Shown here: in pieces, positions 43,701-51,981 of the stretch
Layout: each line of letters starts with the position of its first letter
Numbering within the stretch: the stretch's first letter is position 1
From: Fen-1254 sp963769605
GTDB lineage: Bacteria > Bacteroidota > Ignavibacteria > UBA10030
Reading direction: 5' to 3'
NCBI GenBank assembly: GCA_963769605.1
Contig: CAVYML010000009.1
Location: 558,001 to 622,000, forward strand
Length of the DNA: 64,000 nt
The notes under the pieces: model-generated
What the model saw: the letters and a program-made list of their open reading frames with translations, nothing else
Told to the model about the DNA's origin: nothing
Database searches by the model: none
Made by a program: the position numbers and the translations under genes

Positions 43701-43894
43701 GGAGTTGTCACGGTTTGTTCAACCGTCTGCGCATCGGCGCCGTTGAAAACTCCCGATATCTGGACGGTCGGAGGCGAAATATCGGGGTACTGGCTGATTG
43801 GTAATTTGATAATCGCCAGCACGCCTACCAGAACGATAATAATCGATATGACAATGGCCGTGATAGGCCTATGAATAAAAAGATTTGCTATCAT
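40748..43894 (-). CDS. RND multidrug efflux transporter, inner-membrane pump (AcrB/MexB type)
   Basis: 1048 residues, standard for hydrophobe/amphiphile efflux-1 pumps. It starts FIHRPITAIVISIIIVL as usual, and has two repeats of six membrane helices with large periplasmic loops. The TM4 proton-relay pair is in GIVVDDAIIVVEAV. LAAKNAILIVEFAKQ and LTSMAFILGVAPLAFATGAG in the second half are typical. It works as a trimer with the adaptor and TolC genes upstream on the same strand. The pump itself is intact while the adaptor gene is frameshifted. Confidence 0.94.
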   Translation of the reverse strand: MIANLFIHRPITAIVISIIIVLVGVLAIIKLPISQYPDISPPTVQISGVFNGADAQTVEQTVTTPIESQVNGTPGMAYMQGNSTSDGRTSINVILNVGTDPNIAALDVQNRVSIATPLLPDDVKRLGLVTRKRTSSILLLVAMYSPQGTHSVTFVDNYTNIFVRDALLRVSGVGDILTRADDFSMRVWLEPDKLAQLGLTADDVTNALTEQNLQIAAGAVGAPPQKSNQAFEYTVFTNSRLNSEEQFGEMIVRANTQEGSVVHLKDVARIQLGKFSYANNSFVDGRRASYLLIFQAPGSNALDVAKGIYNTMDQLKQSFPKDIDYIVPFESVSVVKVSIDEVITTLLEALGLVVLVVFLFLQSGRATLIPVLAIPVSLIGTFAFFIPLGFTINTLTMFGFVLAIGIVVDDAIIVVEAVQHYIDREGLSSLEATSKAMKEISGPVVAIALILAAVFVPVSFMPGIVGKLYQQFAITIAVSVLISAFVALSLTPALCTLFLKPTQMTGKSKGLRKLFFKFNEWFRRTTGSYAAGVKKCIDAAPYVLIMLICLYAGTVLLFKNKPTGFIPTEDEGRVYVTFELPEASSTARTLDVLNSTMEILKQTPGIAHYAALGGLNVVTFATKSNSGTIFVQLKPWDERTDKSLQLSSLIATLQRKFASIEGANVVVISPPAIPGLGATGGFSFELEQHESTDDIKQFENVVQSFVAAANKRPELSRVFSFFTARTPGYEVDVDREKCKKLGLSIANVFSTLQTFLGSRYVNDFTIYSRNFHVVAQADTSYRTDIESLSKYYVKNASGEMIPLSSITTSKVVENAPLISHYNLFRATEINGNAAPGYSSGQAIAALREVAASVLPAGYGYEFSGLSREEINAGSSTTAIFALSIVFVFLFLTALYESWSVPFSVLFAVPIGAFGAILTLTFLPGLSNNVYAQIGLVTLIGLAAKNAILIVEFAKQRVDKGMPLVPATIEAVTLRLRPILMTSMAFILGVAPLAFATGAGAQARSTIGWTVFGGMLAATMLAIFAVPVLFVTITRIAYGKKKLEAMSKV

Positions 43895-43916
43895 TATGTA
43901 TCCGGAGAATTCTGAT

Positions 43917-45055
43917 TTACTGCGCTATAGCGGTGCCCGGCTTTGTGCCGTCGGCAATCACAACGACCGAGGTATTATCTCTTAATTTTTGAATTCCCTC
44001 CGTTACGATTCTATCGCCGGGCTGCAGTCCGTCTTTCACTACTACCATATCGTTGATCGTCATGCCGAGGGCGATTCTCACCTGCGATACGGTGCTGCCG
44101 TTGAGCTTAAAGACAAAGTATTCACCCATCTGTTCCATCACAGCTTTATACGGAACCAGAAGCGTATTGAGAACTCCTCCTGCCTTGATGCGCAGATTGC
44201 ACGTCAGACCCGGTTTTAAGATATTGTTTGCATTCGGGAAAATCACGCGTACACGGATGGACCCGGTCTGCGGATCGACAGCGCGGTCTAAAAGAATCAG
44301 CCGCCGGGGAAAGGATAGATGGATCCGTCGGGAAGCACCATTGTAAAAATGGAATCCTGATCTTTTGGATTTTTTTGGAGCAGTGTTACGAACCGATTGA
44401 TCTGCTTTTCATCCACGGCGCAATCGACGCCCATAGGGTCGTCCGAGGAAACAGTGTTCAACAAAGTTTGACCTGCAGTCACTGCCGATCCCAATTTGAC
44501 CGAGGAAATCCCGATAGTGCCGTCGAACGGCGCATAGAAAATCGAATAGCGCAAATTAGTCTGCACGCTTTTAACGTTTGCCTCTGCCGCCGCAACCTGC
44601 ATTTTGGCCGACCGCAAATCAGTTTTCGCATGGTCGACGGTCTGCCGGGCAACGGCATCTTGTTTTGCCAGATCGTCGTACCTGTCCGCATCTTCCTGTG
44701 CTTTGGCAAGATTGGCCCTCGCAACATTCAAATTAGCCAGCGCCTGATCGTATACAGCTTTGTACTGCTGCTGATCGATTGTATAAAGCTTGGCTCCTTT
44801 GGAAACATGCTGTCCATCCGTAAAAAAAATGCCTGTAATATATCCCGATACTTCCGGCCTGATATCTACCTGATTCAATGCCGTGACGGAAGCCGGATAC
44901 TCATCAAAGTATGCAGTTTTCCCGGCCGTCAATTGATATGCGGTAACGGGTACCGCCGCCGGCATTTTTTGTTCGGAACCTTTTGCGCCGTTGCAAGCTT
45001 CCAAAAGAACGGCAGCGAGAGCTGCCAGACCGACTACAAAGTAATTTTTTTTCAT
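43917..45055 (-). pseudogene. RND periplasmic adaptor (membrane fusion protein), frameshifted
   Basis: The first part (45055-44297) has a lipoprotein signal (VLLEACNGA), the N-terminal beta-barrel and lipoyl halves (DIRPEVSGYITGIFFTDGQ) and a coiled-coil hairpin, then runs into a stop after YPFPGG. The other frame continues RLILLDRAVDPQTGSIRV, then PGLTCNLRIKAGG and GDRIVTEGIQKLRDN to the end at 43917. Adding one C in CCCCGGCGG (near 44303) restores the expected PFPGRLILLDR. Repaired length is about 380 residues, normal for AcrA/MexA. As read, the adaptor is truncated and the tripartite pump would be incomplete unless another adaptor exists. Confidence 0.8.
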
Positions 45056-45070
45056 TTGAATATTTCCGAT

Positions 45071-46387
45071 TTAATAATGTATAATTCCCAATGCTTTTTG
45101 CACATCCAACTTGCTGCTCAAGACTTGATACAATGCAGAGGTGTAATTGACCTGCGTTTCTCTGAGTTCCGATTCTGCAGTGATGACTTCCAGATACGTT
45201 TTTGTACCGGCTTTGTATTGAAGCTGGATCGTATGATACACATCTTTTGCAAGTTCCTGATTTTCTTTCAAGACAGCATAGGTGTTCAGGTTGCTTTTGT
45301 AAGCTGCCGTTGCCTGCGCATACTCGGCGGTGACGGAGTTCTGCAGCAAAAGAAAATCGTCGTCGATACGCTGCGATTCTAATTTCGCCCGCTGGATTTC
45401 CTCCATGCGCTTGCCGCCCTCGAAAATCGGGAAGGACAGCTGCAGCCCGAACAGCGAACTTGGATAATTTTGATCGTAGACACGGGTCAGGACATCCGCC
45501 TGGTAATTAAAAGCATAATTGGCGTACACACTGAGAGAAGGTAAAAAACTCCATTTCTCATAGGCAACATCGGTCTCCAGCAAGCGTTTCTGTGTCTGCA
45601 ATGCCTGGTACTCGATCCTGTTTTCAACATTCAGAATCTGACTCGTATCGAAAAATGCCTCTCGCTCCATTTGTGTACTGTCGTATTCTAAGTGCAGTTC
45701 CGTATCCATGGGACAGCCCATTTGATCTTTAAGAAAGACGTAACGCGCTTTCAACAATTCCACATTTTGTACTTTTTCCTGGAGCGCGTTGTTCAGCAGG
45801 ATCATCGCTCTCTTGTAGTCGATGTTATCAACGACTCCGCCATGGTACTGTTCATAAGCATCTTTCAAACTTTGCCGCAGACGAACGATATCTTCGTCTA
45901 ACAGCGCGATTTGCTGCTGCGTTTCCAGGACGGCATAATAGGCTTTGCTCACCAATACCACGACATCTATTTTTTGAGTGATGGTTTGCTCCCTTGCGCG
46001 GCGCCGTACGTCGGAAGCGCTGCTGCTCGCCAGCAAAACATCTCTATTAAAAAGGGTCTGGGTCAAAGACAACTGACCTGTGGAAGTATTCGGCAAATTC
46101 ACCGAGAAAGGATTTCCGCCAACGATAGATATGGGCACTTGAGGAAAATGCACGATATTGTAGCTAAAATTCAACTGCGGATACCAATCCGCCAGTTTGC
46201 TTTGAATTGTTCGATCTGTTATCTCTTCATCAAGAGAAGATTGGTGAACTGCCGGCTGATGCATAAGCGCATAGTAGACGAAATTTTGCAGGGAACCACT
46301 CTGCAGGAGCGAGTCCGATACGCTTTGGGGCTGTACAGCCGGCGCAAAACGTATAAGAAGCCAAAATAAGCATAATGTTCTTCTCAT
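45071..46387 (-). CDS. TolC-family outer membrane efflux channel
   Basis: 438 residues with a signal peptide (LCLFWLLIRFAPAVQPQS). Two outer-membrane-efflux repeats give long helical hairpins: ARERE-type helices around residues 130-230 (SKAYYAVLETQQQIALLDEDI) and again at 320-420 (QLQYKAGTKTYLEVITAESELRETQVNYTSALYQVL), both hallmarks of TolC. It should form the trimeric exit duct for the pump encoded downstream. First gene of a TolC-adaptor-pump operon on the minus strand. Confidence 0.9.
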   Translation of the reverse strand: MRRTLCLFWLLIRFAPAVQPQSVSDSLLQSGSLQNFVYYALMHQPAVHQSSLDEEITDRTIQSKLADWYPQLNFSYNIVHFPQVPISIVGGNPFSVNLPNTSTGQLSLTQTLFNRDVLLASSSASDVRRRAREQTITQKIDVVVLVSKAYYAVLETQQQIALLDEDIVRLRQSLKDAYEQYHGGVVDNIDYKRAMILLNNALQEKVQNVELLKARYVFLKDQMGCPMDTELHLEYDSTQMEREAFFDTSQILNVENRIEYQALQTQKRLLETDVAYEKWSFLPSLSVYANYAFNYQADVLTRVYDQNYPSSLFGLQLSFPIFEGGKRMEEIQRAKLESQRIDDDFLLLQNSVTAEYAQATAAYKSNLNTYAVLKENQELAKDVYHTIQLQYKAGTKTYLEVITAESELRETQVNYTSALYQVLSSKLDVQKALGIIHY

Positions 46388-46563
46388 ATTCTCTATATAT
46401 TTCTTCTATCCTTACTTATTGAACAAGACATCGAAGCAAGAGGTTTCACAAGAAAGGGATGAAAAACGTTTATTCCATAGGCAGCCGGCAGCCTCAAGAT
46501 TTTCTGCCGTATAAGGGCAAAAGCTTGAATAAATCCGGGAATTATTGCAATTTCAAATAGGCG

Positions 46564-46797
46564 ATGAAAAAAATTCATGATTTTTTAGAAAACGCATCCA
46601 GCCTGCTTCGGGAAGACGGGCGCATAACTGCGCTTTGTGCCGGAGGCTCATGGATGACGAATGAGCTGGATGAGTTTTCCGATTTGGATTTGGTTCTCAT
46701 CACAAAAAACAAAATTTCCGATTCAAAAGAAGCCGAAGAAACAAGCATGTTCTATTTGGATAGCATCGCAATAAAAAATCATCGGAGACATCGATGA
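46564..46797 (+). pseudogene. truncated nucleotidyltransferase-domain gene
   Basis: 77 residues. It begins normally (MKKIHDFLENASSLL) and has the nucleotidyltransferase motif, GGSWMTNELDEFSDLDLVL, with the G-S and D-x-D pattern, then ends at IKNHRRHR where AATCTGCG-type repeats begin. Full relatives are over 200 residues. The 3' part seems lost to repeat expansion or deletion. Confidence 0.6.
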
Positions 46798-46935
46798 TAA
46801 TCTATCCATTTATAATCTGAGAAATCTGCAATCTGCGCTAAATCAGTGAAATCTGCGCGATCATTTGTGTAATCCGCCATCTGCGTAAAATCAGTGAAAT
46901 CTGCGCAATCAAATCGCAATCACAGCGCAATCAAA
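46798..46935. repeat. AATCTGCG/AATCAGTG repeat block
   Basis: Interleaved phrases AATCTGCG, AAATCAGTGAAATCTGCG, CAATCAAATCGCAATCA, repeated with small changes, directly after the truncated nucleotidyltransferase gene. The same phrase family is at 40575-40745. A weak TTGACA at 46939 follows; no clear -10 was assigned. Confidence 0.6.
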
Positions 46936-47077
46936 CACTTGACAAAAACGTATATTTATTGCATCTTCAATTGAGGGTCAACTGAATGCGGGAGGAATTC
47001 ATATTGTACAACTTCCTGCCGAATTTTCAATTCTCTGACATTCACAAAAGCCTTTATAAAACATAATCCCTCTGTAG

Positions 47078-47106
47078 TCCCGGAAACATCGAAGATGTTT
47101 TCGGGA
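47078..47106 (+). repeat. 13-bp stem hairpin (TCCCGGAAACATC family), copy 1
   Basis: TCCCGGAAACATC and GATGTTTTCGGGA form a 13-bp stem with one G-T wobble around a GAA loop, 40 bp before the SPFH gene. A related hairpin with shared flanking bases lies at 53360-53389. It may be a transcript-end or attenuator hairpin, or a small dispersed palindrome. Confidence 0.6.
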
Positions 47107-47145
47107 TGCTTGCGGAAGGACCGGAGTTTAAAAGGAGAAAAAACC

Positions 47146-48054
47146 ATGGAAGAAACTATACTTTCACCCTTATTATTCTTCGAATTAATTGTCGGTGGAA
47201 TAATTATATTAATTCTTTTCAGCGGAATACGCATCATTCGTCCGACACATCGCGGACTTATCGAGCGTCTGGGCAAATACCATAAATATGCCGGTCCGGG
47301 CTTTCATTGGATCATTCCGATGATCGATCACATGTATCAACTCAACACCACGGAACAAATGATAGATGCAGAACCGCAGGAGATTATCACGAACGACAAT
47401 CTCAACGCGATGGTCGATGCACAGATTTATTATAGAGTGAAACCGGATGAGGAAAGCGTAAAAAGTTCGCAGTACAATGTCAACAACGTCAATTCGCAAA
47501 TCGTCAATCTTGCAAGAACGACGCTCCGGAATATCATCGGTACGATGACTCTCAAGTCCGCAAACAGCGAGCGGGGAAAGATCAACGATGAGCTTTATAC
47601 AATTCTTATAAAGGAAACAGCGTCGTGGGGAATCGATATCGTACGTGCGGAGCTCAAGGAAATCGATCCGCCTAAAGATGTTCAGGACACCATGAACAAG
47701 ATCGTCAAAGCGGAGAACGAAAAGATTGCAGCTATCGACTTTGCGACGGCGGCGGAAACGACTGCAGACGGTAAAAAACGTGCAGCTATCAAGGAAGCGG
47801 AAGGCATCAAGCAGGCAAAAATCCTCGAAGCCGAAGGCGAAGCGGAAGCCATACACTTAGTCAACGATGCGGCAAACAAATACTTCGTCGGCAATGCGCA
47901 GCTTCTCAAACGGCTCGATACAGTGCAAAATTCTCTTGAAAAAAATTCAAAGATCGTCATCTCAGGAGACTCGGAATTGGTAAATATAATCGGTGACCTT
48001 GCGGGAGTCGTACCAATTAAAGATCCGTCCGCTAAACCAAAGGCATCAGCATAA
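47146..48054 (+). CDS. SPFH/stomatin-like membrane protein (slipin)
   Basis: 302 residues from the ATG at 47146, six bases after AAAGGAG. One N-terminal membrane helix (LLFFELIVGGIIILILF) is followed by the SPFH domain: IIRPTHRGLIERLGKYHKY, GPGFHWIIPMIDHMYQ, MVDAQIYYRV. Then comes a charged helical region with AEGIKQAKILEAEGEAEAI, typical of stomatin oligomers. Such proteins form ring-like membrane scaffolds. A NfeD-type partner is common; the next gene here is a different small membrane protein. The role is structural and membrane-related, with no enzyme activity inferred. Confidence 0.88.
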   Translation: MEETILSPLLFFELIVGGIIILILFSGIRIIRPTHRGLIERLGKYHKYAGPGFHWIIPMIDHMYQLNTTEQMIDAEPQEIITNDNLNAMVDAQIYYRVKPDEESVKSSQYNVNNVNSQIVNLARTTLRNIIGTMTLKSANSERGKINDELYTILIKETASWGIDIVRAELKEIDPPKDVQDTMNKIVKAENEKIAAIDFATAAETTADGKKRAAIKEAEGIKQAKILEAEGEAEAIHLVNDAANKYFVGNAQLLKRLDTVQNSLEKNSKIVISGDSELVNIIGDLAGVVPIKDPSAKPKASA

Positions 48055-48144
48055 GTCAGGCCATTTGAAGCGGATAAACTTGAAATACGATTGTTGATTT
48101 ATTTACCAAGATAATAAATTACATTTTTTCTTGAGAGGTATACT

Positions 48145-48552
48145 ATGTCCACAGAACTTTCTCTCATTTTTTTAATTATCGGCATACTTTTGTTTTTTTC
48201 AATTGTCGTTCGCTTCATCCAGCATTGGCAATGGAAAATCAGCGGGTTGAAACGAATCATCGGCACAAACAATGCGGCGGCGGGATTAGAATTTGCCGGC
48301 TTTCTTTTTGGTGTATTCATCATTATAAGTTCGGTCCTTAATGGAATTTCTCTCCATAAAAATCAGATGCTCAATCTTATGGAAACCGGATCGGCTTCCT
48401 TGTGGTCGTTTGCAATTACTATCGAATGCTACGGAATGGTCGGAGTTCTTGTACTGCTTTTCCTTGGACAACTTGGCATGCATCTGCTTTTGCATCTGAA
48501 CATAAAGGCCGCTGTTCGGTCCAATAATATAGCCGCTGCGGTTAAAGAGTAG
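48145..48552 (+). CDS. small integral membrane protein
   Basis: 135 residues with three to four membrane helices (LSLIFLIIGILLFFSIVVRF; AGLEFAGFLFGVFIIISSVL; WSFAITIECYGMVGVLVLLFL; then LHLLLHLNI). The GLEFAGFLFGVFIIISSV segment recalls DUF350 proteins, but the match is tentative. GAGAGG precedes the ATG. It follows the SPFH gene by 90 bp and may act with it. Function unknown. Confidence 0.6.
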   Translation: MSTELSLIFLIIGILLFFSIVVRFIQHWQWKISGLKRIIGTNNAAAGLEFAGFLFGVFIIISSVLNGISLHKNQMLNLMETGSASLWSFAITIECYGMVGVLVLLFLGQLGMHLLLHLNIKAAVRSNNIAAAVKE

Positions 48553-48606
48553 TTTTCCTATTTACAGTCAACAATTCACAATTTACCATTCATCATTCAC
48601 ATTTTC

Positions 48607-48719
48607 TTGACATTCTTCCAGGAAATGGTTAAATAAAGATTGAAGGTAAGACTCGCCTGGACTTTATCAAGGCGGGTAAATGAATTCGGGCGGAGGTTAT
48701 GGGATGGGTTCTCTTCGAA
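48607..48719 (+). ncRNA. candidate structured RNA (copy 2) with its own promoter
   Basis: TTGACA (48607-48612), a 17-bp spacer and TAAATA (48630-48635) stand directly before TGAAGGTAAG (48641-48650). A hairpin ACTCGCC...GGCGGGT and then AAATGAATTCGGG (48678-48690) follow, then GGAGGTTATGGGATGGGTTC and TCTTCGA. The three blocks match those at 11801-11926 in order. A promoter placed a few bases before the conserved start favours a transcribed RNA. The class is not recognised. The 48720-49049 stretch after it holds no supported gene. Confidence 0.4.
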
Positions 48720-49049
48720 TTCAATTCATATATACTCTGACGACAACGCCTATGATATTGGAGAATTTGACAATGCTATTATAGCATCTAATTTGGCAAG
48801 GGATGACATAAAATCTGCCTCCAATCTTATTTCACAACTCAAGCAGCTTGATCGGGGATGGGGATTTAAACTCGAAATGCTCATGAAGAGACTGAAGTAA
48901 TTTTCAAATGATCAAATATATTTTCTTATGGTCAGCATGGCGCAATGCTTCGCGACATAGGCCGCTGCCTTGTCCGACATGGCTCCGCTGGCAGGAAACA
49001 AAACCATACTATGATACAACGACAAAAATACAATCATTTTGCGAATAGA

Positions 49050-49304
49050 ATGAAAACTCAAAAGATTAAAACACTCCTGCCTCAAGAACGAATCGAACGA
49101 TCTATTATACTTCTGAGGGGACAAAAGGTGATGCTCGACAAAGATCTTGCATTGCTCTATGGAGTAGAAACTATGGATCTTAATAAAGCTGTCCGTCGAA
49201 ATCGTGATCGCTTCCCAACAGATTTTATGTTCCAGCTTACCCTGGAGGAATACAAAAACTTGATGTTCCAAATTGGAACATCAAGACAGAAGATCGGATT
49301 TTAG
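49050..49304 (+). pseudogene. truncated ORF6N-domain gene
   Basis: 84 residues from the ATG at 49050. It carries an almost complete ORF6N domain (QERIERSIILLRGQKVMLDK, DLALLYGVETMDLNKAVRRN, RFPTDFMFQLTLEEY) and then stops after FQIGTSRQKIGF, where family members continue with a tyrosine-rich, usually C-terminal region. A short, degenerate 3' stretch follows. ORF6N proteins are phage-type DNA-binding or antirepressor-like factors. It recalls the RhuM and DinD-like genes in the cas operon. Confidence 0.65.
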
Positions 49305-49442
49305 TTTGATATTCCAACGTTCAGGAATATCCGTCTCGATTCGGAAATCGGCTGGAACGCGACATTGCGGCAAATAAATGAGTAAAGATAAAATTATTAA
49401 AGAAAAATGAAGTTTCATTCCTAAATCCGAGGACACAAAAAA

Positions 49443-50255
49443 GTGAATTCATTGACAAACCAAAACTTTACCGAAATCTCAAAACGCTACCGCGAAACAT
49501 CCATTATTCAAAATTCCGTGGCGGATATATTATTCGCTCTGTTGGATATTAAAGACAGGGAAAGTGTTCTGGATGTCGGTTGCGGAACCGGGAATCTGAC
49601 GAAGAAAATTCTTGATAAATCGCACGGATATGTTGTCGGCATCGATCCATCGCAAGGGATGATCAACGAATCATCGAAGCTTTATAAAGATGGAATAAAT
49701 TTTCAATTAGGCTCTGCCGAAAGTATTCCTTTTGAAAATATATTCGACGTCATTTTCTGTAATTCTGCTTTTCAATGGGTGACCGATGCACAGAAGGCGG
49801 TTCGGAATTTTTATAAGGCGTTAAAATCAGATGGAAGGATTGGAATTCAGGCTCCCGCCAAACAAGATTATTGCCCTAATTTTGTTCTGGCCGTTGATGC
49901 ACTAAAGAAGCATGAGACGTTGGGACGGACATTTAAACATTTCACAAGTCCGTGGTTTTTCTTAAACAGTTCTGCAGAATACACCAGTCTCTTTCAGCAG
50001 CAGGGCTTCAAAGTTCCGTTTTGTGAGATACAAACCATCGAAACACTTCATACTCCGGAGGAAGTTTTTAAGATCTTTGCCTCCGGTGCGATAGCCGGAT
50101 ATTTGAACAAAGCCTATTACGAATGCGAAATTTCGGATGATTATATACGCGATTTCCAGAATTTTATCCGGCTTGAATTTGAAAGGCAAACGCATGACGA
50201 TGGAAGGGTCAGTCTTGTTTTCAATAGGATATTTCTGATAGGCGTAAAGGAATAA
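49443..50255 (+). CDS. SAM-dependent methyltransferase (BioC/Tam-like class I)
   Basis: 270 residues from a GTG. Class I motifs: motif I VLDVGCGTGNL (about residues 42-52), motif II acidic VVGIDPSQGM, then NFQLGSAESIPF and FDVIFCNSAFQWV. The sequence around FCNSAFQWV resembles BioC and trans-aconitate methyltransferases. The substrate is unknown. It stands alone on the plus strand; the start has no clear ribosome site, so the exact start is uncertain. Confidence 0.8.
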   Translation: MNSLTNQNFTEISKRYRETSIIQNSVADILFALLDIKDRESVLDVGCGTGNLTKKILDKSHGYVVGIDPSQGMINESSKLYKDGINFQLGSAESIPFENIFDVIFCNSAFQWVTDAQKAVRNFYKALKSDGRIGIQAPAKQDYCPNFVLAVDALKKHETLGRTFKHFTSPWFFLNSSAEYTSLFQQQGFKVPFCEIQTIETLHTPEEVFKIFASGAIAGYLNKAYYECEISDDYIRDFQNFIRLEFERQTHDDGRVSLVFNRIFLIGVKE

Positions 50256-50313
50256 ACACGGCAATTAATAATCCCAAGCAGACGGAACGCTTTTTTCAAA
50301 GTCCCTCTGCCCC

Positions 50314-50428
50314 CACCTTGGAAAGGTGTCCTAAAAACACATCGTATTTCCTAAGAAATTCATGTTTTTTTTGACCACCTTGGAAAGGTCCCCCTCATTG
50401 AATTAAGATGTCCATCTGCGAGATGGAC
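50314..50428 (+). repeat. intergenic palindromes after the methyltransferase gene
   Basis: CACCTTGGAAAGGTG (50314-50328) and ACCTTGGAAAGGT (50377-50389) are near-identical palindromes 63 bp apart. A perfect hairpin GTCCATCT-GCG-AGATGGAC (50410-50428) follows. They fill the 332-bp gap before the PfpI-type gene. They may be a dispersed repeat or terminator remnants. Confidence 0.5.
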
Positions 50429-50587
50429 TCTGCATTGACAACGTGGCTTCCCCGTAGTGTCCGGCATATTGCTAGATCAAGAGGAATTTAAAACCGGGGA
50501 AAAAATATGTATTTTTAAATAGTTGAGATACAAAACTTCTATATTTTGACATCACAAATTGCAATATCAAACCAGAAGGATCATACC

Positions 50588-51187
50588 ATGACGGACATTA
50601 TTACAATTCTTTTTAATGATTTCGAAACATTGGATGTTTTCGGCCCGATCGAAATATTGGGCCGAATGCCGCAGCATTTTAATCCGGAATTCTATTCTTT
50701 CGACGGAGGCATCGTCGCAAGTTCCCAGAGAGTGGTGACAGCAACGAAAGCATTTTCCGAAATGCATTCCGAATCATACATTCTGCTTATTCCCGGCGGA
50801 ATAGGAACAAGAAACTTGATAAATGATGCCCGATTTATCGACAATATTACCCAATTCGCCAGGAATGCGGAATTCATACTGACGGTCTGCACCGGCTCTA
50901 TTCTTTTTTCAAAGACTGGTTTGCTAGACGGGAAAAAGGCAACCTCCAACAAGCAGGTGTACGCATGGACAGGAAAAGAATCCCCGAAGGTTCAATGGGT
51001 AAAAAAAGCCCGATGGATTAAAGACGGCAATATCTATACAAGTTCCGGGGTCAGTGCAGGAATTGATATGACTTTGGGTTTCATATCAGATATCATCGGA
51101 TATGAAACGGCAAAGCAGCAAAGCATTGAAATTGAATACAACTGGAATGAAAATCCCGAATGTGATCCATTTGCAGAATTATATTGA
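50588..51187 (+). CDS. DJ-1/PfpI family protein (isonitrile-hydratase-like)
   Basis: 199 residues from the ATG at 50588. The flavodoxin-like PfpI fold has the nucleophile elbow in FILTVCTGSILFSKTGLLDG (cysteine near residue 102), a conserved glutamate early in ETLDVFGPIEIL, and SSGVSAGIDMTLGFI. The C-terminus NPECDPFAELY resembles isonitrile hydratases and AraC-linked GATase-like proteins. Probably a small hydrolase or stress protein. It converges on rsmE, whose repaired 3' end would overlap its stop by a few bases. Confidence 0.8.
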   Translation: MTDIITILFNDFETLDVFGPIEILGRMPQHFNPEFYSFDGGIVASSQRVVTATKAFSEMHSESYILLIPGGIGTRNLINDARFIDNITQFARNAEFILTVCTGSILFSKTGLLDGKKATSNKQVYAWTGKESPKVQWVKKARWIKDGNIYTSSGVSAGIDMTLGFISDIIGYETAKQQSIEIEYNWNENPECDPFAELY

Positions 51188-51893
51188 TTGAAACGCACAC
51201 AAAGCAGCTATCGCGGCTGTTTCAGTACCGAAGGCGCCGGACTCCCAGCGAGACAGGAATAAATCCCGCCTCTACGGCTTTTTGAATTTCCCCTTCCGAA
51301 AATCCTCCTTCGGGCCCAATGGCGATCAAAATATTTCTTAATGCCGTTCCATTGGCAAGAACGGAATGCAGCGTTTTAACTGCTTCCGTTTGTTCATGCG
51401 GAATGCAAGCAAGTTCATAATCGCTCTTTGTTTTCAACAGTTCGTCAAACTTTACAGCCGGTGTAATTTCCGGCAAACGGCTTCTTCCGCATTGTTTCAT
51501 TGCTGCAAGAGCTATTTTGTGCAGCCTTTCCTGTTTGTCCCGGCGGGAAATAGTTCTTTCAGATATTAGCGGTATGAAACGGTGAACACCAAGTTCGGTC
51601 GCTTTTTCAATGAGAAAATCGAATCGCCCTGGATTCTTCAGCGGCGAAACTGCAAGCGTTACCGCAGTTTTCATTTCGTTGTATTCTTGGAATACCGCTT
51701 CAATACGGCAAAGGGCCGTTGCAGAACCTATCTGTTCGATTACAGTCTCGAACATGCGGCCATTGCCATCCGTTATGAAAACGAACTCGCCTTCTTTTTT
51801 GCGCAGAACACGCGCAAGATGCTTCGATTCGTCTCCGCGGAGTGTGATTTCGCGTTGGTTGATATCGTTCGATTGTGCGTAGAAGTATTCCAT
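51179..51893 (-). pseudogene. rsmE: 16S rRNA m3U1498 methyltransferase, frameshifted near the 3' end
   Basis: The start MEYFYAQSNDINQREITL at 51893 fits the PUA-like N-terminus of RsmE; an ATG nine codons earlier is possible. The SPOUT part has KNPGRFDFLIEKATELGV, SERTISRRDKQERL, MKQCGRSRLPEI and IAIGPEGGFSEGE. The frame ends at 51222 after GVRRLRY. Dropping one T (near 51227) gives LRTETAAIAAL, the conserved knot motif, and a stop at 51179. As read it lacks the last part of the SAM-binding knot and may be inactive. In a housekeeping gene, a sequencing indel is a strong alternative. Confidence 0.8.
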
Positions 51894-51981
51894 AATTTTA
51901 CGGCTGACATTAGAGATCATCTGCGGTCACCGCCCGCGGCTGCAGATTCCAGATATAAATTATGATTATGAGGTTTTTTTG

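Noticed and set aside
44228..45382. 384-codon plus-strand frame across the RND adaptor and TolC genes
   Set aside because: Antisense to two recognisable genes and spans their junction.
48640..48900. 86-codon frame starting at TTG after the second candidate RNA
   Set aside because: No ATG before its last few codons, its 5' third overlaps the conserved RNA-like blocks, and no family is recognised; at most a gene remnant.
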